Of a stretch of DNA of 64,000 nt, positions 31,373 through 41,049 are shown piece by piece (the stretch's first letter is position 1; the number at the start of each line of letters is the position of its first letter). This stretch comes from Daucus carota subsp. sativus (lineage: Eukaryota > Streptophyta > Magnoliopsida > Apiales > Apiaceae), in the NCBI RefSeq assembly GCF_001625215.2, contig NC_030383.2, positions 61,122,949 to 61,186,948 on the forward strand, read 5' to 3'. Under the pieces are notes generated by a model. The model was not told where the DNA came from and made no database searches. It worked only from the letters and a program-made list of their open reading frames with translations. Position numbers and translations under genes: made by a program.

Positions 31373-33604
31373 GATTTTTATGTTCAGCATTTCAGGTTCA
31401 TGTTCATTTACAAATAGTGTTTACTGGGTAGTTACTAAAACCTCTGCATCTGTTAGCCATCCCCGGAATGGGTTAAGTTTTCCAGTGTGTTTTGCAAAAG
31501 CACTGAAAGCCAAAAAGCTCTGTAGTTGCCTCCCACATGGTGAGAATTCTTGAATCTTGAATATATTATGTCTACGGTTTTTCATTTTATTGTTTATTGA
31601 ATTTGTGTTAATTTTTATTTGTTCAAATGCACTGACGCATATATACACAATGTCTGCTTTATCAATATACATAAATAGAACATTTATCCTATGTCCCTAG
31701 ATAATCAAACCCCATTATTTTGGTTATCTTGAATTCTTGATATTATTATTCCTCCATTGCTCCCAAACACCATCCGTGTACTAAACCTTATGTGATAAAT
31801 GTAATAAAAGGCTTTGAAGTTTGAATCTTTGAATCTTTACATATGCCGGATTCACTTCTTGCTCATTTAAAAAACCATGGATTTGATTATAACCCTGAAA
31901 GGACCAAATTTGTTAGCGTGTAACTCCAATGACATCAGTGTGCCCAAGCTCAATTATATTGCTTGTGTTGGCACTTCATGCACTTCACGTTATGCCATCT
32001 AATAAAAACTTTATATGTTGGATCAGAGGTTGGACAATAAGAAAATGCTAGGCTATGATAAGTTCACTACAAAAAATTAGGGTTCCTTACAGACACATTG
32101 TGTACTAGTTACTCCAACCTAGTGAAATTTTGAAGAAGCCGATGGATGAAATTGTTGAAATCAATATCAGTCCACATAGAAACATAAATTTGACAAAGGA
32201 TCGGAGTATCCTGCGGGCTGTGTGTTTGTTGAGAGCATAGTTTCACCTGATCTTTAAACAGGAGCTTTGGGGCAGCAACATTAAGTGACAAACAAGGTCC
32301 TGGTTAGATTTTACTTATTATTTCTTATATTACTTGAGCTTTCAGTTCTCCTTCACTGTATGTTATTCTTACATATTAAAATAAATTTGGTTTTCCTGCA
32401 AGGTGCAATCATCTATGTTCCTTCCTTAAAAGAAAGCCTGGAGTTTTGTACATGGTTAATGTTATTGGTGGTTTGACAATGTACTCGACAATCTTAACCC
32501 TTCAAGAAAAGCAAATTGTGTCCTTATCATGTGTTAACCATTAAAACTTTTTACGTAGTTTATCCTGTTTAATTTCTTTTAGGTAACTTGCTTGTGCCGA
32601 TTTTTTATTAGAACATACCATTGAATCAATTTTTGTGATGCGTTCAATTAAATTAAAGATATATAGTTTATCATTGGGGAAGTAGCTCAGTTGGTAGAGA
32701 ATAATTGACTTTCACAAGTAAATATCTATTCTTTAAGTCATCTTTTCTCGCAGAAAATAGGTTGATTCCTCGCTTCCCCAGGATTTTTTTTAACCTTTCT
32801 CAAACTTTAATGAGTGGCCAAAAAATCGTCCTCCAAGGTATAAGGTACTATATATAAAACAAAGGGAAGGATTTCATGCTAAATTTTAGAGCAGTTTTTC
32901 ACTTTCTTGAAGCTGTGTCCTCATTAAGTCCATTTCTTTTATTGAATTTCGATGCACATTCTGGTTTGCTGTTTAATTGTTGTTTTCAATCTTTAGAAAC
33001 CTATCTAGTATATAGCTAATCTACATAACATCACAGGGAAGCTGTTTCTTTGGCTTGTGCTGGCAAATTCTGTTGATTCTCCTCATGATCAGGTCTGTAA
33101 AGAAGGCATTGCCATTCTCAAGCTTAATCAGTGCGTAATTAAACTTGTACTTGTATTTGTTTTCTTCAGTCACGAATACTTCTATACAAATCTACGGATA
33201 ATTCATTTAAGGTTCTGTTTGACAAAGGTTCAGAGTATCACCGGGGTTTCGTGTATGTTTGTTGAGAGCCTTGTTTCACCTTCCACCAGAAAATCGAGAA
33301 AATTGCCCTTATAATGGCATCACATTATTTTTGCTATGATGAATCGCACAATGATTTTGCGGTTATTTATGTGAAATGGTGGTTTATAGCTTAAAATCTG
33401 ATTGTTGGAGTAAGATACAGAGATTTTAAATTTTTTATTGAGTATGGATCGGTGTATGCAAACGGAGCTTTTTATTGGGCTGTTGATCTCTTTGGCAGTT
33501 CGAATGGTAATTTTCTAAAATGTTGTATTATTATTTCTGTTTTTCTGTCAAAGAAACCGGGGCTGATTTCTGGGTAATGAATAATTGCGGTGTGGAAGAT
33601 AGTC
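31373..33604. other. 3' flank of mTERF copy 2, no protein gene
   Basis: Counterpart of 22043-24286. Contains the second tRNA-like sequence and the block shared with the F-box cluster. Copy-specific small indels occur (for example near 33315) but no gene is supported. Confidence 0.7.
32676..32780 (+). ncRNA. tRNA-like Pol III-type sequence, copy 2
   Basis: Same length and structure as 23342-23446, with a better box A (TAGCTCAGTTGG, and TTGGTAGAGA following). Acceptor-like GGGGAAG/CTTCCCC is perfect, and a T8 run follows after GGA. Differences from copy 1 spare the stems. Box B lacks one base of the consensus, so transcription is uncertain. Confidence 0.45.
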
Positions 33605-33749
33605 TTGGATAAAATTGTTCACAATCCCTTACGGGAATGAACTAGCATTAAACTGTTGTGTACAACCCCTTTGCACTTGTGCGAGTGGAGATGTTGTGCT
33701 GTCTTCGAAGTCGCAAATACTGCTATACAAATCTAACGAGGGTTAAATA

Positions 33750-34689
33750 TCAAGTAAGTGACTCATTGCAGCCTGATGATTCAAGTTGGCATGGCACCAA
33801 TGCTACCACCTGATATGCCAAAGAAATTAAGAGGAAGGCCTAAAAGGTTTAGAAGAAGGGAGGACTGGGTAGGAGGGAGCTAGAACAGAAGTCAATCTAA
33901 AGAGGGTGTCCAGGTTTTGCAGACGCTAACCAGTGGTAAGAAAAAGCGTTGTAGCAACTGTAGGGGGACAGGGCACAAGAAACCTACTTGCCTAGCAAAC
34001 GGCCAACTGAAGGCAAGAGGTGCCTGCTGAGGTACCAATTGAAAATGAGCAAGGACCTGCTGAGGTTCAACAAAGGCCACCTCCAGTTCACAAACAATCT
34101 GCAGCTACTAAGTTGCCAATTAGGAGGGCAATGCCAGGGGTTGTTATTAGAGAACCAGCTGTTGAAGGCTCTCAAGTTTCAACAAATTCTGGGTCATCTG
34201 AAGCCTCAAAAGGGAAGGAAAAGATTGTCTACAAGTTTGAAACAAAAAGAAAGGACAGGCCATTATGGTTACAGAACAAAAGGAAGAAACTGGTTCAAGA
34301 GAAGACAGTTGAGAGTTGAGACTGAAAAAATGGTTGAAGAAAAAGTTGCTCAACATGACAAAGCTGATGACATTGATAATTTTGTTATGGAAAAGATTGA
34401 TCATCCTGATGAAAAGGAAAGAGAAAGGTTGGGAAACTCCTGGAGCAAACTCATTGGCATTGGTTTAAGGAAGTTGTTCATGCCAACACCTGGATTCAAA
34501 AAGGTGGATTATCAACATAATGGCACTCCTGTTGCCGATACCCCTCCAGTTCAAGAAGATGCTGATGAAGAAACTGAGAGTAATGAAGAAGGGAACTTAA
34601 GTGTGAGGAGGAGCACTAAACTATCAATGAAGACAAAATTCAAATTCAGCAATACTTCAAAGTCTGTAGTTAATTTGGATGCAGATTGA
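33750..34689 (+). pseudogene. MuDR-like transposase C-terminal fragment (MULE remnant)
   Basis: Translation in changing frames gives 'PPDMPKKLRGRPKRFRRRED', then 'RCSNCRGTGHKKPTC', a CX2CX4HX4C zinc knuckle, the typical end of MuDR/MURA-type transposases. Further downstream, low-complexity coding stretches follow: one frame from about 34020 to 34319 (PIENEQGPAEVQQRPPP...), and a second from there to 34689 (ETEKMVEEKVAQHDKADD ... RRSTKLSMKTKFKFSN). At least one stop after WVGGS and a frame change near 34310 separate the parts. The catalytic DDE domain is absent. This is a broken plain DNA transposon, lying just outside the duplicated mTERF block and 0.5 kb before the first F-box gene. The extended acidic/basic tail beyond the zinc knuckle could be a captured host segment; that is speculative. 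Confidence 0.72.
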
Positions 34690-35179
34690 AGAATATTTTA
34701 TTCCAATTGTATGGCTTATGAATATTAACATGTTTAAGCTTTCGGGAATATTTGCTTTTGAACTCTGTTAGCTTTTGGGAATATTAACTCTGTTAGCTTT
34801 TGGGAATGTTAATTTTTGACAGCCTCTGTATGTGGCTTAAGGATATAAGGCTTTGTAATGGATGATAATTTTTTGGGAAATACAATGTGTTAAGCCTTGC
34901 AATTTAATAAGTTATTGTTCATAGATTGATATTAACTGCATTACATTGATACTAACTGCAGCTACAATCATGTGCTACTAGCTACATTACATACATCGAT
35001 ACAAACTGCATTTCATTGATACTAAGTGCAGCTTCATTCACTTTTGCAAACCAATCAACAACAAATGCATGAATGTAAAGACTCTTATTCAACCCATTAA
35101 TTATTATACAACTTTAAGAGTAATTTTGAAATAATATCAATATATTCACATTGAAAAAGCCGCTGCAGCAGATTCTGTC
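34690..35179. repeat. Short tandem repeats between MULE remnant and F-box gene
   Basis: Between about 34730 and 34830, three imperfect units share CTGTTAGCTTTTGGGAAT. Between about 34928 and 35035, several units share CATTGATACTAACTGCA. These may be the terminal region of the MULE or promoter repeats of the F-box gene. No gene. Confidence 0.5.
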
Positions 35180-36373
35180 ATGCATAGCGAGAAAGAAGAA
35201 GAGGATGAGAGAAGAAAGAATGCGACGACACTGCCAGAAGATTTAATCCTTGCAGAAATACTCCCTCGATTACCAGCAAAATACTTGCTTGGGCACCGCC
35301 TTGTTTGTAAGTCCTGGAACTCTGTTTTCTCCACACCCGCTTTCGTAAATTCCCAACTCACTCATCAACTCCACAACAACTCTGAAGAACAAGATCGCAT
35401 TATAGTAAAGCGGGATGGTCTTATCGAGGGAGTGGACATTCTCTCTCACATCGATTCGATTCGTGTCCGCAAAGTGCCTTGCGCTTGTGACACTTTGTGT
35501 GGTTCAGTTAATGGTTTAGTTTTAATGGTTTCTAAACCGGAAAAAAGATTTTGTCTATGGAACCCGGCTATTGGGCAAGTTAAGTTGTTTGATTTCCCCG
35601 CACCTCATCTTCATCTTAAGAATAATGGTTACTATGATTACAAGGCCTTGATGTTCTGCTATGATTCGATGTCATCTCCCGCTAGACAAATTTGTATTTA
35701 CTCAACAAATTCCGCTACTTGGACTTCTTTGTGTATCCCTCAAAATCTCATGTTGCCCGGACTACGTGATTATTTTTGGATGTTACTAGGTCACTCTACC
35801 ATTGTCAAGGGAACCCCTTACTGGAGTTGTTCTAATTCCTTGACTTTGCCCGGAGAGAAGCACGAACGTAAGTTCTTCTGGACGTTCAAGTTTGTGCCTG
35901 AAATCAACGAGTTCAGAATCCTTCCTGATTTAGATTCCCTCAAATGTTGTGGAGACACTTTTAGTATAGTCAACATCAAGGATCGTCTTGTTGGGATGAC
36001 ATATAACTCAGTAACACATGGAGGGACGAATATGGTGGATATGTATTCTTTGGACAACGAGGAATACAGTAGTGGTGTTTGGAGTAAGATGTACAGCATA
36101 GGACCGGTGTATTTTTGCTCCAACCAAAGGCTGCTGCACGCTTTTAGGAATGGTGGTGAAATATTGATCCGGGGACATTCTGGCACATTTGCTTTCTATG
36201 ATCCCAAAACCAAAGAAATTAAGAGTATTGCCGGGACGACTAGCACTAGAATTTTCTTTACAGAGTTGGTTGGACATCGTTACAGTTATACGCCTAGTTT
36301 GGTCCGTGTTCGAGGAATGAAGTCCATGCAGAACTTTTCTACAAATGGAGAACTTAAGGAATTTACTTTGTAA
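35180..36373 (+). CDS. F-box protein with F-box-associated (FBA) domain, copy 1
   Basis: Intronless 397-residue protein. The F-box at about residues 16-60 (TTLPEDLILAEILPRLPAKY ... VCKSWNSVFS) would bind SKP1 in an SCF ubiquitin ligase. The rest is an FBA-type substrate-recognition domain with GSVNGLVLM, LWNPAIGQVKLFDFP, FKFVPEINEFRILPDL and GVWSKMYSIGP. CPR1-like proteins share this layout, but the target here is unknown. The start MHSEKEEEDE differs from its paralogs: small indels in the leader moved the ancestral internal ATG (ATGAGAGAA, 35204) out of frame, and the ATG at 35180 gives the good frame. The last third is almost identical to the gene at 37690, suggesting recent duplication or gene conversion. 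The MULE remnant lies just upstream. Confidence 0.93.
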   Translation: MHSEKEEEDERRKNATTLPEDLILAEILPRLPAKYLLGHRLVCKSWNSVFSTPAFVNSQLTHQLHNNSEEQDRIIVKRDGLIEGVDILSHIDSIRVRKVPCACDTLCGSVNGLVLMVSKPEKRFCLWNPAIGQVKLFDFPAPHLHLKNNGYYDYKALMFCYDSMSSPARQICIYSTNSATWTSLCIPQNLMLPGLRDYFWMLLGHSTIVKGTPYWSCSNSLTLPGEKHERKFFWTFKFVPEINEFRILPDLDSLKCCGDTFSIVNIKDRLVGMTYNSVTHGGTNMVDMYSLDNEEYSSGVWSKMYSIGPVYFCSNQRLLHAFRNGGEILIRGHSGTFAFYDPKTKEIKSIAGTTSTRIFFTELVGHRYSYTPSLVRVRGMKSMQNFSTNGELKEFTL

Positions 36374-36724
36374 CTATTGCCTACTTATGGTAACCTACTC
36401 AACCTTGTTAATGAAATTGCCCAAAACTTTAATTACAATTTATTACGTATTGATTCCAGTTACTTGTTTGCTTCTTCATAGTTCGGCTTAATTTCAGCCA
36501 TGGATATGTTGATTTTTATCCTGTAAAACTTGAATTCTACTCTTATTGCAACGATTAATTTCAAAATTGCATGAAACTGCACAAATAAACGAAACCAAAA
36601 GGTCTCAGTCGAAAGTAGCACTATCACTAAATTTTCTAGTTATTGTGGCTGGGACTTGGGGTGTTACATGAGGCATAACAAGTGGCATCGTGATTTGGTA
36701 ATTTCATTAACAAGCCTAAGTGGC
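36374..36724. other. 3' flank of F-box copy 1
   Basis: About 350 bases. The first part resembles the 3' flank of the next F-box gene (CTACTTATGGTAACCTACTC and TTCTTCATAGTTCG motifs recur after 38886). No gene. Confidence 0.5.
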
Positions 36725-37130
36725 TTAGTAATTGCGTTTTACAAAGCGATATGCATCCTCTGCAGACAATTTCTTCACAGACTTCATGCCTGGAACAGAG
36801 ATCAAACTACGGCATTAGTTATGACAAAAAAAAAAAAAAACTACGGCATCAGCAGTTCTATTGGACACATCAAATTCCTTGATTTCTTTTGTTTTGCGGT
36901 CATATAAAGAAAATGGCTCTCCAAGTTCACGGATCAACAATTCACCACCATTCTTAAAACAATGTGAAGGCTCACGACATCTCGAGCCTAGGCACACAGG
37001 TCCGATAGTGCACATCTTCCTCCAAACCCCAGAATCGCATTCCTCATCATCCAAATAACATATATCTACCAAAGTCTTTCTACGGTTTGGTTGAATCAAA
37101 CGCCATCCCAACAAGACGATCTTAATATTT
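36725..37130 (-). pseudogene. Inverted F-box (FBA) 3'-end fragment
   Basis: On the minus strand the translation gives 'IVLLGWRLIQPN', 'VDICYLDDEECDSGVWRKM', 'CFKNGGELLIRELGE' and 'SLYDRKTKEIKEFDV', matching the last third of the FBA domain. After an A-rich interruption (poly-T on the minus strand, 36826-36840) that duplicates the phrase ACTACGGCAT, it continues as 'GMKSVKKLSAEDAYRFVKRNY' and a stop. That C-terminus differs from the local genes (GMKSMQNFSTNGELKEF) and is the more usual F-box type, so the fragment comes from an older relative. No F-box region is present. Confidence 0.8.
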
Positions 37131-37430
37131 TTTTGCGTTTGTTGGCAATTATATATAATTAGCCAAGAACCGAACTGACAGGACTTGTAAAACACTTTGT
37201 TAGGATAAAATCATCTGAGATGTGAATTTTCGAAATCAGAAGTCGACAAGAGAATTCCAAGACTTGCAAACGAGGCCATATAGCAGGCCCTAGGAATTGA
37301 GAAACAAATGAGGTGGAGTAGTTGCATCACATTCTATTTTGTATCTAAACACACGTTAATAAATTATAGGAGTATAACATTAGTAAGACAAATTACCTTT
37401 TTAATTAATAAATAAATAAATAATATCTCG

Positions 37431-37576
37431 GTTTCATATTACAATTTTGACTTGGATTTCACATTTTATTTTGTATCAAAATTAAATTTGATACCACCTG
37501 GGTTTCATATTACGATTTTGACTTGGATTCACATTCTATTTTGAACCTAAACACCTATAGTCAAATCTATAAGACC
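37431..37576. repeat. Two-unit tandem repeat upstream of F-box copy 2
   Basis: Two units of about 70 bases share TTTCATATTACGATTTTGAC and GGATTTCACATTCTATTTTG. The same repeat, again in two or more units, lies at 39548-39722 upstream of the F-box pseudogene, followed in both places by AGTCAAATCTATAAGACCTG. It was therefore copied with the gene and its promoter. Confidence 0.75.
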
Positions 37577-37689
37577 TGAATTGGATCATAAACTCCAAAA
37601 CTAGGGTTCTTTCTCAAATCAGCCAAATTGTTTGCAGCAAGGCAGCTGCAGCCAAATCATCAGATCATCAGCCGAGAAAGAAGACGAGG

Positions 37690-38886
37690 ATGGGAGAGCT
37701 AAAGAATGCCACGACACTTCCGGAAGATTTAATGTATGCAGAAATACTCCCCCGAATACCAGCAAAATATATTCTTCGATGTCGCCTCGTTTGTAAGTCC
37801 TGGAACTCTGTTTTCTCCACACCCGCTTTCGTCAATTCCCACCTCGCTCGTCAACTCCACAACAACTCTGAAGAAAATGATCGAATTATAGTACAGCCTT
37901 GTGGTTTTGACGGGGGAGTGGACGTTCTCTCCCACTCTGATTCAATTCTTGTCCGCAAAGTGCCTTGCGCTTGTGACAATTTGTGTGGTTCAATTAATGG
38001 TTTAGTTTTAATGGTTTCTAAACCGGAAAAAAGATATTGTTTATGGAACCCGGCTACTGGGCAAGTTAAGTTGTTTGATTTTCCCCCAACTCATATTGAA
38101 GGTGATGGTGGCTATGTCGGAGGATTTTGTTGGGATCATGTGCAGAACGATTACAAGGCCTTGATGTTTTGCTATGATTCGATCTTATCACCCCCTAGAC
38201 AAATTTATATTTACTCAACAAATTCGACTACTTGGACTTGTTTGTGTAACCCTCAAAATCTCATGTTGCCCGGACTACATGATAGTTTTTGGATGTTACT
38301 AGGTCACTCTACCATTGTCAAGGGAACCCCTTACTGGAGTTGTTCTAAATTCTTGACTTTGCCAGGAGAGAAGCATGTACGTGAGTTCTTCTGGACGTTC
38401 AAGTTTGTGCCTGAAATCAACGAGTTCAGAACCCTTCCTGATTTAGATTCCCTCAAATGTTGTGGAGACACTTTTAGTATAGTCAACATCAAGGATCGTC
38501 TTGTTGGGATGACATATAACTCAGTAACACATGGAGGGACGAATATGGTGGATATGTATTCTTTGGACAACGAGGAATCCAGTAGTGGTGTTTGGAGTAA
38601 GATGTACAAAATAGGACCCGTGAATTTTGGCTACAATCAAAGGCTGCTGCACGCTTTTAGGAATGGTGGTGAAATATTGATCGGGGGAGATTCTGGCACA
38701 TTTGCTTGCTATGATCCCAAAACCGAAGAAATTAAGAGTATTGCCGGGACAACTAGCACTAGATTTTCCTTTAGAAAGTTTGTTGGATATCGTTACAATT
38801 ATACGCCTAGTTTGGTCCGTGTTCGAGGAATGAAGTCCATACAGAACTTTTCTACAAAGGGAGAACTTAAGGAATTCGCTTTGTAA
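37690..38886 (+). CDS. F-box protein with FBA domain, copy 2
   Basis: Intronless 398-residue paralog of the 35180 gene. F-box at about residues 7-50 (TTLPEDLMYAEILPRIPAKY ... VCKSWNSVFS). FBA features include LWNPATGQVKLFDFPPTH, FCWDHVQNDYKALMFCYD and FKFVPEINEFRTLPDLDSLK. From about residue 200 it is nearly identical to copy 1. The frame is open upstream of the ATG and encodes a conserved stretch (QIVCSKAAAAKSSDHQ) seen also before the genes at 41050 and 44382. About 70 bases carrying the ancestral upstream ATG have been lost here (ACTAGGGTT joins TTTCTCAAATCAGCC), so the internal ATG at 37690 is taken. Predicted SCF substrate adaptor; target unknown. Confidence 0.92.
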   Translation: MGELKNATTLPEDLMYAEILPRIPAKYILRCRLVCKSWNSVFSTPAFVNSHLARQLHNNSEENDRIIVQPCGFDGGVDVLSHSDSILVRKVPCACDNLCGSINGLVLMVSKPEKRYCLWNPATGQVKLFDFPPTHIEGDGGYVGGFCWDHVQNDYKALMFCYDSILSPPRQIYIYSTNSTTWTCLCNPQNLMLPGLHDSFWMLLGHSTIVKGTPYWSCSKFLTLPGEKHVREFFWTFKFVPEINEFRTLPDLDSLKCCGDTFSIVNIKDRLVGMTYNSVTHGGTNMVDMYSLDNEESSSGVWSKMYKIGPVNFGYNQRLLHAFRNGGEILIGGDSGTFACYDPKTEEIKSIAGTTSTRFSFRKFVGYRYNYTPSLVRVRGMKSIQNFSTKGELKEFAL

Positions 38887-39422
38887 CTATTCCCTACTTA
38901 CGCTAACCTACTCAACCTTGTTATTGAAATTACCCGAAACTTTAATTACATTTTATTACATATTGATTCCAATTAGTTGTTTCCTTCTTCATAGTTCGAC
39001 TTAATTTCAGCCAGTGATATGCTACACTTCATGCTAATTGTTGTTGAAGTATCAAGTGGTAGAGAAGTGAAGATCATACACTATTTGCAGCTTCTTTCAA
39101 ATGGCTTTGCTGTTTTTGATCGTGGCAGATAAAATATTGGTTTTAAATATTTTTGTGTTCGAAGTCTAAATTTGAGATGTAGCACGTTCTGAATATATTT
39201 GAATTTATTGTTTTTTCTATTTGAAAATTTTTATTTTAAATTATTTGGCATTCTTTTCAATTTTTAAAATATACTTCTTGTCTAATTCAGAATTAAAAAG
39301 TGTTTTTCTAGTAAAAAAATACAAAATAAATACTACTAATTCAATTTAAAACATTTGATTCAAAAAAAATTATAAAATTTAATGAAAATCAAATAAATCA
39401 AGAAAAGTGTCTTTATCCTATA

Positions 39423-39514
39423 CTAGACTATAAACCATGAGCGGTTATTATATTTGTTATTTGACTGTATATATATTTTAACTTTAACTACTTTTATTAT
39501 GAAAATATAGTGTT
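39423..39514 (-). mobile_element. Truncated Helitron 3' end
   Basis: CTAG followed by TATAAACCATGAGCGGTTAT, then sequence like the subterminal part of the Helitrons at 10997, 19297 and 27522. The hairpin is degraded and the rest of the element is missing. Confidence 0.5.
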
Positions 39515-39547
39515 AGGTTCTATGGAGTACATAAAAACATTGGAGTA

Positions 39548-39722
39548 TTAAATTAAATTTGATACTAGCTCGATTTCATATTACGATTTTGACTTGGATT
39601 TCATATCTATTTTGTACCTAAACTAAATTTGATACTATCTGGGTTTCATATCACGATTCTGACTTGAATTTCACATTCTATTTTATACCTAAACATCCAT
39701 AGTCAAATCTATAAGACCTGAA
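39548..39722. repeat. Tandem repeat upstream of F-box pseudogene
   Basis: Same units as 37431-37576, containing AAATTTGATACTA, TTTCATATTACGATTTTGAC and CACATTCTATTTT. Ends in the same AGTCAAATCTATAAGACCTG. Confidence 0.75.
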
Positions 39723-39755
39723 ATTTGGGTAGGAAATTTTCTGAGATCGGCACAT

Positions 39756-39787
39756 ATGGCATCAACATCAGGGAAACCTTTAACACC
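39756..39787 (+). pseudogene. Orphaned start of the F-box copy 3 coding region
   Basis: Reads MASTSGKPLTP, matching the MAATSGKAKTP start of the intact F-box gene at 44382. The frame is cut exactly where the MITE nest 39791-40958 inserted. It resumes beyond the nest as CGACGATCAAAAATCAGCC, as in the 44382 gene. The insertion therefore lies within coding sequence. Confidence 0.75.
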
Positions 39788-40137
39788 TTGGAGCATCTCC
39801 AACCATACATAGCCCTTGGCTAAAAAATGAGTTAGACATTCCAAAATTAAAAAATATAGCCAACGTCATGAAAAAATAGCACTCCAACTACGTGAACCTG
39901 TTGTCTATAATTTTAGCCAACCTCTTATGGATGGCTAAATTTGTCGAACCTCTACAGGTCTGTAAGAAATCTGTAGGAAGATTGCACATCATTTATTACT
40001 ATATTAAACTGATATATTCTATTTTAACAATCTAAAATATTAATAACATACTATTTTTAAATTATAGCCAACCAATATAGCCAATACCATTGAAGCAAAA
40101 TGTATTACAGGTTCAGCAAATTTTACATAATGTCTTA

Positions 40138-40907
40138 GAGCATCTCCAACGGCATTGGTTATAATCGTTGGCTAAATAGGATCTGTAAGAGCATCTCCAA
40201 CGGCGTTGGCTATAATCGTTGGCTAAATTGGACCTGTAAGACATTATGTAAAATTTGCTGAACCTGTAGGACATTTTGCTTCAATGGTACTGGCTATATT
40301 GGCTGGCTATAATTTAAAAATAGTATGTTATTAATATTTTAAATTATTAAAATAGAATATATTAGTTCAATATGGTAATAAATGATGTACAATCTTCCTA
40401 CAGATTTTCTTACAGACCTGTAGAGGTTCGACAAATTTAGCCATCCATAGGAGGTTGGCTAAATTTATAGATAACAGCTGATCATGGTTGGAGTTCAGTT
40501 TTTGAAGCTGTTGGCTATATCTTTTTATTTTAAGTATGCCAACTCATTTTTTAGCCAAGGGGTTTAGATGGTTGGAGATGCTCTAAGACATTATGTAAAA
40601 TTTGCTGAACCTGTAAGACATTTTGCTTCAATGGTATTGGCTATATTGGTTGGCTATAATTTAAAAAGAGTATGTTATTAATATTTTAGTTGTTATAAAT
40701 AGAATATATCAGTTTAATATGGTAATAAATGATGTGTAATCATCCTACAGAATTCTTACATTAGCCATCCATAGGAGGTTGGCTAAATTTATAGACAACA
40801 GGTCACTATGGTTGGAGTGTGAAATTTTGAAGTGGTTGGCTAAATTTTTTATTTTTGGTATGATTATTCACTTTTTAGCTAAGGGGTCTCCATGGTTGGA
40901 GATGCTC
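40138..40907. mobile_element. Middle MITE of the nest
   Basis: Same family and ends. TTA precedes (40135-40137) and follows (40908-40910) it. The interrupted outer sequence (AATGTCTTACAGGTCC) is restored across it and matches the intact relative at about 16942-16958. Minus the inner element it is about 372 bp. Confidence 0.9.
40189..40583. mobile_element. Inner MITE of the nest
   Basis: A 395-bp member of the same family, flanked by TAA on both sides (40186-40188 and 40584-40586). The middle element's sequence (GATCTGTAAGACATTATG) is interrupted at exactly this point. Youngest insertion of the three. Confidence 0.9.
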
Positions 40908-41049
40908 TTACAGGTCCAATTTAGCCAACGATTATAGCCAACACCGTTGGAGATGCTCTTATACGCGACGATCAAAAATCAGCCAAATTGTTCACAACCA
41001 GGCGGCTGCAGCAAAATCATCAGATCATCAGCCGAGAAAGAAGACGAGG

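Larger units (their letters stand above)
24287..33604 (+). repeat. Tandem segmental duplication, copy 2
   Basis: Directly abuts copy 1. The junction is at about 24277-24287, where the 3' end of one unit (GTGGAAGATAGTCT) meets the start of the next (TTTGGAAGATCTC). It ends at 33604, where GATAGTCT passes into unrelated sequence. Contents mirror copy 1: pseudogene 24470-25372, MITE 25865-26255, mTERF 30209-31372, tRNA-like 32676-32780. Its private insertion is the Helitron 27522-29979 with two MITEs inside. Length minus that Helitron is about 6.9 kb. Confidence 0.88.
38887..39755. other. Spacer between F-box copies 2 and 3
   Basis: AT-rich. Contains a truncated Helitron 3' end (39423-39514) and the second occurrence of the F-box upstream tandem repeat (39548-39722). 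No gene. Confidence 0.6.
39791..40958. mobile_element. Outer MITE of a three-deep nest (Harbinger-type)
   Basis: Ends GAGCATCTCCAAC / GTTGGAGATGCTC. Right flank is TTA (40959-40961) and left flank TTG (one change from TTA). The uninterrupted site is seen in the 44382 gene (AACACCTTATGAGCGACG). Removing the inserted middle element leaves about 395 bp, the size of the relatives at 16614 and 25865. Confidence 0.88.
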
